DNA from: Flavobacteriaceae bacterium
Lineage (GTDB): Bacteria > Bacteroidota > Bacteroidia > Flavobacteriales > Flavobacteriaceae
Direction: 5' to 3'
Length of the DNA: 64,000 bases
Assembly (NCBI GenBank): GCA_009886625.1
Contig: QXZA01000029.1
Coordinates: 1-64,000, forward strand
Under the pieces are notes generated by a model. That model was not told where the DNA came from. It did no database searches and saw only the letters and a program-made list of their open reading frames with translations. Shown one piece after another: positions 19,532 to 26,846 of this stretch (positions are counted from its first letter, which is position 1; every line of letters starts with the position of its first letter). The position numbers and the translations under genes are program-made.

Positions 19532-20962
19532 TTATTCAAGAGTTGTAAAATCATCATTAGGAAATCCAATGAGAAAGAGTTGTTTTTTGGCACGAGTCAT
19601 TGCAGTATATAGCCATCTTAAATAATCACGATCAGGCCCATCAGGTAAATAGGGCTTTTCAACAAATACATTTTTCCATTGTCCTCCCTGAGACTTGTGA
19701 CAAGTAACAGCATAAGAATATTTTACCTGTAAAGCATTGAAAAAAGGATTACTCTTTACCTTCAAAAACTTTTTATACTTAGATTTTTCTGATGCATAAT
19801 CTTTTAAAACCTCTTGATAAAGACGGTTCCCATCTTCATAAGAAAGAGAGGGAGTTTCAGTCTTTAATGTATCCAAAAGCAATACCGTATCAAAAGAATC
19901 TTCTTCGGGATAATCTACTAAACTCATAGTTACTTCTGCAAAAGAAAATCCATACAATTCTTTTTTGGATTGAATGGAATCAACACGAATCACATCTCCA
20001 TTGGCAATGAAGCCAGGTTTGGATTCAGGAGCAAGCCAGAAATAATTATTTTTAACTACCATCAATTGATCGCCAACAGCAAGTTCGTCTTCTAATCCCA
20101 AAATTCGTTTGCGTATATTCTCATTATATATGTTAGCCCGTTTATTTGAACGAACAATAAAAATTGTTTGATCGGTTCCTGAATCTCTAAAAGCATTTTC
20201 TATGGCTTCAAAAAGATCTATCCCATTGTTGGTATATAAAATATCTAAAAAACCTTCAACTTCAAACTGAAATTGATCGTAAACTTCTTCATTTAATTGT
20301 GATCGCAACATGGTAGCATTATTTAAAATTCCAGAACCTTTTGCCTGACGGACCACTGCATCTAATTTGACACTATATATCTTGTCAAAATGAAACTGAG
20401 TCAATTCCTCTTCATCTAGTGCTGGACTTATCGTCAGATGAATTGGAGGAAGCTGAGCAGGATCTCCCACAAAAATCAATTTGCATTGAACTCCTCCCGA
20501 TACATATTGGACAACATCATGAAGTAGCGAACCATTTTCGAAAAGTTTTGCATTCTGACGATCATCTCCAATCATAGACGCTTCATCAATAATAAAAACT
20601 GTTTTGCGATGCTTATTGGCTTTTAACTGAAACTGCATTTTCCCTCCTGACTCTGGTTTGGGGTAATAAATTTGTTTGTGAATTGTTTTTGCAGAAAATT
20701 GAGAATAAGTGGACATTACTTTGGCCGCACGTCCTGTTGGTGCCATTAAAACAGCTTTATGATCTGCAAATTTCAACTGTTTTACTAAGGAACCAATTAA
20801 AGTAGTTTTCCCTGTCCCTGCATATCCTGTCAATAAAAAAGCAGTGTTTTTTTCCTTTGAAAAAACAAATTCAGAGATAGCAGGAAACCATTCTCTTTGA
20901 GATTCCGTTGGCGGGAAAGGAAAACTGTCTTCAAGTTGACGGTGAAATTTTTCTGGAGTCAT
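19532..20962 (-). CDS. Dda/RecD2-like SF1B DNA helicase
   Basis: Predicted 5'-3' DNA helicase. Residues 46-54 carry Walker A GYAGTGKTT, residues 125-129 the motif II IDEAS, followed by a GDPAQLPP motif III. The C-terminal UvrD_C2-type segment has TCHKSQGGQW (motif V) and WLYTAMTRAKKQL (motif VI). The size (476) and one-piece layout match phage T4 Dda and its Bacteroidota relatives, not the longer RecD subunit of RecBCD. No recB or recC is present. The cellular role is presumably repair or replication restart; that is inference. Confidence 0.85.
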   Translation of the reverse strand: MTPEKFHRQLEDSFPFPPTESQREWFPAISEFVFSKEKNTAFLLTGYAGTGKTTLIGSLVKQLKFADHKAVLMAPTGRAAKVMSTYSQFSAKTIHKQIYYPKPESGGKMQFQLKANKHRKTVFIIDEASMIGDDRQNAKLFENGSLLHDVVQYVSGGVQCKLIFVGDPAQLPPIHLTISPALDEEELTQFHFDKIYSVKLDAVVRQAKGSGILNNATMLRSQLNEEVYDQFQFEVEGFLDILYTNNGIDLFEAIENAFRDSGTDQTIFIVRSNKRANIYNENIRKRILGLEDELAVGDQLMVVKNNYFWLAPESKPGFIANGDVIRVDSIQSKKELYGFSFAEVTMSLVDYPEEDSFDTVLLLDTLKTETPSLSYEDGNRLYQEVLKDYASEKSKYKKFLKVKSNPFFNALQVKYSYAVTCHKSQGGQWKNVFVEKPYLPDGPDRDYLRWLYTAMTRAKKQLFLIGFPNDDFTTLE

Positions 20963-21023
20963 AAAGTGAATGAAAGTCTAAATATAAATCATTTTAAATA
21001 CTTTTCTGATTCAAAAAAAATTG

Positions 21024-21031
21024 TAGATTTG
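21024..21031 (+). promoter_or_regulatory. -7 box upstream of the 21055 gene
   Basis: TAGATTTG fits TAnnTTTG, 23 bases before the ATG at 21055. A weak TTTC at 21003-21006 lies 17 bases upstream. Confidence 0.5.
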
Positions 21032-21054
21032 TTTTTATCAATTAATATATAATA

Positions 21055-21702
21055 ATGAAATTAGGCATTCAAATCGTACTCTGGATCGCATCTATCTTTT
21101 TTACTTACAAAATATATGATTCCATCAACGGTCCCATTAAATTTAAACAAGTAAAAAACGAGCGTTACGCCAAAGTAATTAACCGTTTAAAAGATATCAG
21201 AACAGCCCAAATTGCTCACAGAGACGTGAAAGGACAATTTTCAAACAACTTTGATAGTTTAATCAAATTTATTGATGAAGGGCAGTTTACTCTTATAGAA
21301 AAAAGAGATTCTTCTTACTTAGAATATGATCGTACTTACAGAATTGATATGCTACGTGAAGTAGTCGTGATTGATACCTTGGGTACAGTTCCCGTTAAAG
21401 ATTCCCTATTTGGTACTTCAACTAGCTATCAAAATATGTTTTCTGTCCCTATTGATGGCGTTGAAGATCAAACCTTTGAAATTGCTGCAAAGGTTATTGA
21501 TAAAAATGGATATAAAGTTCCCGTATTTGAAGTGAAAGTCAAAAAAGAAATAATCCTATTTGATCAAAATAAAGACTTGATCAGACAAGAAAATGAGACT
21601 GTCTCTGTTGATGGTGTCAATGGACCTGAAATTATATTAGGCTCTCTTTCAAATGTTAGCACTAATGGTAATTGGCCAACCATTTTTGATGCCAAGCAAT
21701 AA
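21055..21702 (+). CDS. Conserved membrane-anchored protein of unknown function
   Basis: I do not recognise a characterised family. The 215-residue product has one N-terminal hydrophobic segment (about residues 4-20, GIQIVLWIASIFFTYKIYD) and then a predicted extracytoplasmic domain. That domain begins with a helix resembling the helix after the membrane anchor in pilin-like proteins (RLKDIRTAQIAHRDVKGQF), followed by beta-rich sequence. It is the first gene of a set with DUF3822 (14-base overlap) and rsmD. The pilin-like resemblance is an impression and not established. Confidence 0.7.
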   Translation: MKLGIQIVLWIASIFFTYKIYDSINGPIKFKQVKNERYAKVINRLKDIRTAQIAHRDVKGQFSNNFDSLIKFIDEGQFTLIEKRDSSYLEYDRTYRIDMLREVVVIDTLGTVPVKDSLFGTSTSYQNMFSVPIDGVEDQTFEIAAKVIDKNGYKVPVFEVKVKKEIILFDQNKDLIRQENETVSVDGVNGPEIILGSLSNVSTNGNWPTIFDAKQ

Positions 21703-22465
21703 TAAAATTATACAACATAACGAATTATCCATTCACTCTTTTGTGAATGGATTTTCATTTTGTACCCAATCCAAAATAGATTTTTTACCCCTAAACAATG
21801 ATCCAGAGGAATTTAAAAAAGCTTTCGAAGAATACATCGACTATTATCCCAAGAATACCCTTAGTGCGATAAGTTTAATTCACTTTGAGCACCCCTCTGC
21901 TTTTGTTCCAAAAGCTCTTTTTAATGAAAAATTTCTAGAGCGTTATTTGAGTTATTATAAATTAGACAAAGGAGATCAATCTTTTGGATATGATATTATG
22001 TCAGAAAGTGATCAGGTTAATGTCTACTCCTACTCTACTAAAATTAAGAGCTTATTGGAAACTGCAGAAAACAGTTTTCAAGAAACCCACTACAACACAA
22101 TACTTTCTAGGACGATATTAAATTTGACTTCTAATGCAAAAGATCAAATTCAATTGTTTGTGCACTTACAAAAAGACTGCATGGATTTGTTTTTGACCAA
22201 GGGTAATACTATTGATTTTCATAATCGATTCAGCACATTAAGTGAAGATGAATTTCTTTATTATGTCTTTTTTGTTGTTGAACAATTTGATTTAGAAAGT
22301 AACGTCTTTGAAATTGTTTTTTTAGGCAAAATAGATTTCTTCAACTCCTTCTATGATGCAATCAAACTCTATCATGAAAACATTCGTTTTCATCGTGAAA
22401 TCATTATCAGCAAGCAAGCGACAGAAAATCATAACGCCCCATTTTTAGCACAATATTTTAGTTAA
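21689..22465 (+). CDS. DUF3822 family protein
   Basis: A Bacteroidota-specific family of unknown function, usually next to rsmD as here. I choose the ATG at 21689 (MPSNNKIIQ), which overlaps the preceding gene by 14 bases; a TTG 36 bases earlier is also in frame but adds residues (MLALMVIGQ) that look like antisense of the upstream gene. The product then has 258 residues without signal peptide or membrane segment. The alternation of short beta strands and SAISLIHFEHPSAFVPKALF suggests an actin-like ATPase fold, a weak inference. Its stop overlaps the rsmD start by one base. Confidence 0.82.
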   Translation: MPSNNKIIQHNELSIHSFVNGFSFCTQSKIDFLPLNNDPEEFKKAFEEYIDYYPKNTLSAISLIHFEHPSAFVPKALFNEKFLERYLSYYKLDKGDQSFGYDIMSESDQVNVYSYSTKIKSLLETAENSFQETHYNTILSRTILNLTSNAKDQIQLFVHLQKDCMDLFLTKGNTIDFHNRFSTLSEDEFLYYVFFVVEQFDLESNVFEIVFLGKIDFFNSFYDAIKLYHENIRFHREIIISKQATENHNAPFLAQYFS

Positions 22466-22992
22466 TGCGAATTATATCGGGTACTCATAAAGGGCGAAGA
22501 ATTGCTGCGCCAAAAAACTTACCGGTTCGCCCCACTACCGACCGTTCCAAAGAAGGTCTTTTTAATATTTTACAACACCGCCTTGAATTTGATACTTTAT
22601 CAGTTTTAGATCTTTTCTCAGGGACTGGAAATATGAGTTATGAATTTGCTTCTCGTGGAGTTTCAAACATCACTTCGGTGGATCAAAACCGCAGCTGTAT
22701 CCATTTTATTCAAAAAACAGCAACAGAACTGAGCTTGAATATTAATTCAATTCAAAGTGAGTCAACTCTCTTTTTGAAAAAAAACCTACAAGATTATAGC
22801 TTGATTTTTGCAGACCCTCCATATGATTGGGAAACCGAAGCCTATTTAAGTCTTTTACAGCTTGCCAAACAGCGTCTGGATTCGGATGGCATAATTATAT
22901 TTGAACACAGTAATTTCCTAGACCTATCGCAGGGGGATGGATTTGATTTCTCTAGAAACTATGGAGGAAGTGTGTTTACCTTTTTTGAATAA
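22465..22992 (+). CDS. rsmD: 16S rRNA (guanine966-N2)-methyltransferase RsmD
   Basis: SAM-dependent methylation of G966 in 16S rRNA within the 30S subunit. The 175-residue protein shows GTHKGRRI at the N-terminus, the RPTTDRSKEGLFN segment, the SAM loop LDLFSGTGNMSYE and the catalytic ADPPYDWE motif IV. Length is usual. It ends immediately before the 3' end of the oppositely oriented RNase P RNA gene, whose U-tract overlaps the last bases. Confidence 0.93.
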   Translation: MRIISGTHKGRRIAAPKNLPVRPTTDRSKEGLFNILQHRLEFDTLSVLDLFSGTGNMSYEFASRGVSNITSVDQNRSCIHFIQKTATELSLNINSIQSESTLFLKKNLQDYSLIFADPPYDWETEAYLSLLQLAKQRLDSDGIIIFEHSNFLDLSQGDGFDFSRNYGGSVFTFFE

Positions 22993-23285
22993 AAAAAGCA
23001 GGCCGATAAGCCGGATTCTGTCGAGTCTTATCATTTATCTGGATGTAAAATTACTCTTACATTCTAGCCGCCTACCCTTCTACATTGAACGAGCCGCTCT
23101 TAATTGTAGATATACTTGGCGTTGCACCGCATAGAGTTTACCTGGTTTCACTACAGCCTAACTGTACTTGCTTTCTGTTGCACTGGTCCGCTTCTTTCAA
23201 AGGGCGGGTGTTACCCGCTATGTTGCTCTGTGGTGTCCGGACTTTCCTCTCCTTTCTGATGAAAGGAGCGATAAGATGGCCTGCG
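22992..23285 (-). ncRNA. rnpB: RNase P RNA
   Basis: Catalytic RNA that matures tRNA 5' ends. On the minus strand the universally conserved GAGGAAAGTCCGGAC is complementary to 23233-23251, and the conserved 3' part ACAGAATCCGGCTTAT is complementary to about 23007-23022. P1 is formed by GCAGGCC (23278-23284) and GGCCTGC (22998-23004), setting the ends; a T-run (complement of 22991-22997) follows as terminator. A -7 box at 23289-23296 predicts initiation near 23284, in agreement. Length is about 290 nt. The protein-like reading frames within it are artefacts. Confidence 0.95.
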
Positions 23286-23288
23286 GGT

Positions 23289-23296
23289 CAAAGTTA
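23289..23296 (-). promoter_or_regulatory. -7 box of rnpB
   Basis: TAACTTTG on the minus strand, five bases before the P1 helix that begins at 23284. No clear -33 TTG is seen. Confidence 0.55.
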
Positions 23297-23361
23297 GCCA
23301 TTTGTTAATAATTAAGAGGGAATATCCTCCTACATAAATGAGAAAACTATCCCTTGATTTA

Positions 23362-23369
23362 TATCTTTG
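23362..23369 (+). promoter_or_regulatory. -7 box of dnaX, nearly leaderless start
   Basis: TATCTTTG lies only 6 bases before the ATG at 23376, so transcription would begin at or next to the start codon. No clear -33 element is visible. A TTG inside this box (23367) is in frame but would be untranscribed if the box is used. Confidence 0.5.
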
Positions 23370-23375
23370 TGTAAC

Positions 23376-25150
23376 ATGGAAGCATTTGTTGTATCGGCTT
23401 TAAAATATAGACCTAGTACTTTTGAAGAAGTAGTAGGGCAAGAAAGTATTACAAGAACCCTACAAAACAGTCTTGAAACAAATCAACTTGCGCAAGCACT
23501 TCTTTTTTGTGGTCCCAGAGGAGTAGGAAAGACCTCCTGTGCAAGAATACTTGCAAAACAAATAAACAGTGCAGTTACACAAGAAGATGAGGACTATTCT
23601 TTCAATATTTTTGAATTGGATGCTGCTTCAAACAACTCTGTGGAAGACATACGAAAAATCAACGAGCAAGTAAGGATTCCTCCACAAATTGGCACCCACA
23701 AAATATACATCATTGATGAAGCACATATGCTCTCCACAGCTGCTTTTAACGCTTTTCTAAAAACCTTAGAAGAACCGCCCAAGCACGTGATCTTTATTTT
23801 GGCCACTACCGAAAAAAATAAAATCATTCCTACGGTACTTTCCCGTTGCCAAGTCTATGATTTCAAACGTATTTCCATTCTTGACATTCAGAAATATCTT
23901 GCAAAGATAGCTGCAGATCGAAAGTTAGTATTTGAAGAAAACGCTTTATATCTTATTGCACAAAAAGCAGAAGGAGCCTTAAGAGATGCTTTGTCTATTT
24001 TTGACCGTATGGTTAGTTTTACTCAAGGAAATTTAACCGCTACTACTGTAGCCGACAATTTGAATGTTCTTGATCATCAAACCTATACAGATTTAGGCTA
24101 TTTCATCTTTAAAAACGATATCCCAGGTATTTTAACTGCTTATGATGGCTTACTTCAGCGAGGTATTGATAGTTTACAATTTGTAAGTGGATTGGGAGAT
24201 CACTTTCGAAATTTGATGTTGGCCAAAGATCCCAAAACCTTAAGTTTAATGGAAGTAGGTGCCAGTATCAAAGAAGCCTATACAGCGGCTACTACTCCCC
24301 TAACCCCAGACTATCTGCTCGATGCAATCACTTTAATTAACACTTGTGAAATAGGCTATAAAAACTGTAAAAACAGAAGGGTACATGTAGAACTCTGCCT
24401 TATGCAGCTTGCCTCGCTCCATTTTAATGGAGAAAAAAAAAAGGCTACATAATCCCAGCCACAGAGTTTAAGAACAAACCCCTTCCTACACAAGCCACTC
24501 GCATTCCTGAACCTCAAATTAAGAAAGAAGAAACTCCTGCATCAACTGTTGCAGAAGCTGAACCTTATCCCACTAAAGAAAGACCACCAGAAGTAACTCC
24601 TCCAACCCCAACCCCAGCGGGAGAAACCCCCAAAGTGGAATCAAAAGTTGAAGAACCTAAAAAAGAGTACACCTCTTCTAAAGCAGTTTCCTCACAAGTT
24701 TCTGGGTTTTCACTTTCTAGTATTGCACTAAAAAAAGCAGCCAAAGAAAAAAGCCAACCTAAAGTAATTGAAACTGATCTAACTGAAGATCCGTTTGAAC
24801 TGGAACAAGTAGAAAGCCTCTGGAAACAGTACATAGAAAATAGTAAAAAGGAGGGGAAAAGTAATATTGCGGCTATTTTGAGCATGAATAAAGTGAGCCT
24901 AAATAAAGATTTTGAATTGGGCTTTGTGGTGGCCAATGAAATGAATCAAGTGGAATTGTCCAAAGAAATGGAACGTTTAATTCCCTTTTTACGCAATGCC
25001 TTAAACAACCAAAGCCTAAGCATAAAACTTGAAATTAGCGAAACTACAAGAGAGGATGCTGTCTATTCTCCCAATGAAAAATACCTGCATCTACTCAAAA
25101 TAAACCCCAATTTGGATTCCCTCCGCACAACTTTTGATTTGGATTTTTAA
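23376..25150 (+). CDS. dnaX: DNA polymerase III gamma/tau subunit, split by a -1 frameshift
   Basis: Clamp-loader ATPase of the replicative polymerase. From ATG 23376 the first frame reads 358 residues to a TAA at 24450-24452. It contains Walker A GPRGVGKTS, Walker B IIDEAHM, LKTLEEPP, and sensor/SRC motif LSRCQ: a complete AAA+ module plus collar, like E. coli gamma. The frame one base back is open from the A-run through 25150 and encodes a Pro/Glu-rich linker and a tau-like C-terminal domain, giving about 591 residues in total. The junction is an A10 run (24433-24442) ending in the slippery heptamer A AAA AAG. The four zinc cysteines of E. coli DnaX are absent, as is common in Flavobacteriaceae. 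A sequencing error in the homopolymer is the alternative. Confidence 0.9.
24433..24460 (+). other. Slippery A10 site in dnaX with a small downstream hairpin
   Basis: Ten consecutive A then GG. In frame 0 it reads GAA AAA AAA AAG GCT ACA TAA, containing the -1 heptamer A AAA AAG (24437-24443). A 4-bp stem GGCT (24443-24446)/AGCC (24457-24460) follows at once. A GGAG tetramer (24429-24432) precedes it. Homopolymers of this length also support RNA-polymerase slippage. Confidence 0.75.
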
Positions 25151-25268
25151 ACTAGGTTTCAATTCTAATCTTTCTTAGTTCCCGATTTTTTTTACACTTT
25201 TAGTTTCCTAGCTACCCAAATTGAAAGTATACCCCGTGAAAAACCTACGAATTATTCCCATTTTATAA

Positions 25269-25586
25269 CCGTATGAGTCCTTTGAAAAAGCAAAACTTGC
25301 TTTTAAAAACGGATTTAGTCCTTCTACTAAATTTCAAAAAACAGCACCCCTCTGCGTAAAAATAGTCATTGAAAATAGCAATAGGGCAACAACAGAACTA
25401 TACACAAAGGGATCTCCCCAAGAAATAGGAAATATTATTAATCCCTTGGATAATTTTTACAAATCAAAAAAATCAAAAATACATGCCAATAGAGGAAGTA
25501 TTGAGGAACAAAATAAAAATATAACGGTAATAAAGACACCTAAAGGTGTATACAAACATAGTTACCTGCAAGCTAAAGCAACGAAA
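25269..25586 (+). pseudogene. Open remnant without start codon
   Basis: After a TAA at 25266-25268 a 106-codon open stretch runs into the lipoprotein-like start at 25587 in the same frame, with no ATG before that point. It encodes hydrophilic sequence (for example FKNGFSPSTKFQ, TELYTKGSPQEIGN) that reads like real protein but matches no family I know. It is probably the tail of a lost gene. A perfect inverted repeat ACACCT-AA-AGGTGT lies inside (25536-25549). Confidence 0.35.
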
Positions 25587-25908
25587 ATGAAAAAAATATT
25601 AGGAATTTTAGTTCTTGGACTTTCATTATTTGGATGTAAAGAAAATCCATCTGAAAAGAAACAAATTTAACAAAAAGTAGAGTTTAATCAAGATTTAGCA
25701 TATGAACTCAAAAGGATGGCTGAAGTTGACCAAATTACAGCGTACATACGACAAGGAGAGTAAAAAAAATGTCTAATGAGGAATGGAACTCTTTTAAAGA
25801 CAGTGGATTTACAAGTGGAATATTGGAGAGATTAAATGTTACGAAAAAGTTGGAAATGAGGAATGGGAAACAATCGAAATGGAAAAATCAGTTGCCAACA
25901 ATGCATAA
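25587..25908 (+). pseudogene. Decayed small lipoprotein gene
   Basis: ATG at 25587 begins a lipoprotein signal (MKKILGILVLGLSLFGCKE) that stops at a TAA (25668-25670) after 27 codons. The same frame continues as coding-like sequence (ELKRMAEVDQITAYIRQGE) to a TAA at 25761-25763. There an apparent one-base loss moves the frame to MSNEEWNSFKDS (from 25769), and a further shift leads to KVGNEEWETIEMEK, ending at a TAA (25906-25908). One nonsense change and two frame changes mark a pseudogene. The EL-KRM-EVDQ spacing is reminiscent of DUF6624-type proteins, tentatively. Confidence 0.6.
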
Positions 25909-25964
25909 CCGAAAAGATTACGCACTCATATCCCTAACTAACAATTATACGATACCGTTAAACC

Positions 25965-26846
25965 CTACTTATTCTTACACAACTCACGAATCATTCCATC
26001 GGAGAGTCCCACTTTAGGAACATAAATCACTTTTGCACCACTCCAGTGTAGGGTCTTAATAAATAATTTAGAGGCGGGTAAAATCACATCAGAGCGGTCT
26101 GGATTTAAGCCCAGTTTTATAATCCGTTCTTCATAGGTCAGAGCACTCAGTTGGTTATTTAAGGCACTTAAGGTTAAGTAACTTAGGGGTCGGCCTTCTT
26201 TAATTCCAGCCATTTTATGAAGTTTATTGATATTGCCTCCAGTACCCAGAAGGTAAATTTTGTCATGAGCATGAGTATGGGTTTTTACCCATGTTTCAGC
26301 GGCTTGCCATGTCTCCTCACCCACTTTATTATTCAGTAAACGAACTGTTCCTATCTTAAACGATTTGGAATGGACTCGTTTTCCTTTTATCAAGACACTA
26401 AACTCCGTACTCCCCCCTCCTACATCAATATAAAGAAAGGTTTTTTCTTTACTTATGGTGTCAAAAACATTGGTGTTAGAAATAATTTTTGCTTCTTTTT
26501 TACCGTCAATGATTTCAATCTTGATCCCCGATTTATTGAGCACTTTTTCAACCACTTTAGCCCCATTTTTAGCATCTCTTAGTGCTGAAGTAGCAAACGC
26601 AAGGTAATCTTTCACCCCATGTACTTGCATCAACAACTTGAATGACTTCATGGATTTCACTACTCGCTTGATATTACTATCCGATATCTTTCCATTGACA
26701 AAAGCATCCTCTCCCAATCGTATAGGAACACGTACCAAAGCATTCTTTAAATAAACGGTTTTCTTTCCATGGTCTATAACATTGGCAACCAACATTCTTA
26801 CTGCATTAGAACCAATATCAATGGCTGCGTATTTTCTAATCTTCAT
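25965..26846 (-). CDS. ppx: Ppx/GppA-family phosphatase (exopolyphosphatase)
   Basis: Predicted to release phosphate from polyphosphate ends or to hydrolyse pppGpp. The 293-residue chain is the short, two-domain actin-like form. Visible are IDIGSNAVRM (phosphate loop 1, about residues 9-18), FATSALRDAKN, and YIDVGGGSTEF (loop 2, about 140-150). The HD-like C-terminal domain of long Ppx proteins is missing. Its ATG overlaps the ppk stop by 4 bases, so polyphosphate synthesis and degradation are coupled in one message. It is the last gene of the string starting at pyrR. Confidence 0.9.
   Translation of the reverse strand: MKIRKYAAIDIGSNAVRMLVANVIDHGKKTVYLKNALVRVPIRLGEDAFVNGKISDSNIKRVVKSMKSFKLLMQVHGVKDYLAFATSALRDAKNGAKVVEKVLNKSGIKIEIIDGKKEAKIISNTNVFDTISKEKTFLYIDVGGGSTEFSVLIKGKRVHSKSFKIGTVRLLNNKVGEETWQAAETWVKTHTHAHDKIYLLGTGGNINKLHKMAGIKEGRPLSYLTLSALNNQLSALTYEERIIKLGLNPDRSDVILPASKLFIKTLHWSGAKVIYVPKVGLSDGMIRELCKNK

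Noticed and set aside
22937-23297. Two plus-strand reading frames of 65-70 codons after rsmD
   Set aside because: They lie in the antisense of RNase P RNA, whose conserved elements explain the sequence.
23367-23375. TTG start for dnaX three codons before the ATG
   Set aside because: It overlaps the predicted -7 box and adds residues not typical for DnaX.
25761-25771. Programmed frameshift at the A8 run in the decayed lipoprotein gene
   Set aside because: A separate nonsense codon upstream (25668) and another frame change downstream show decay, not programming.
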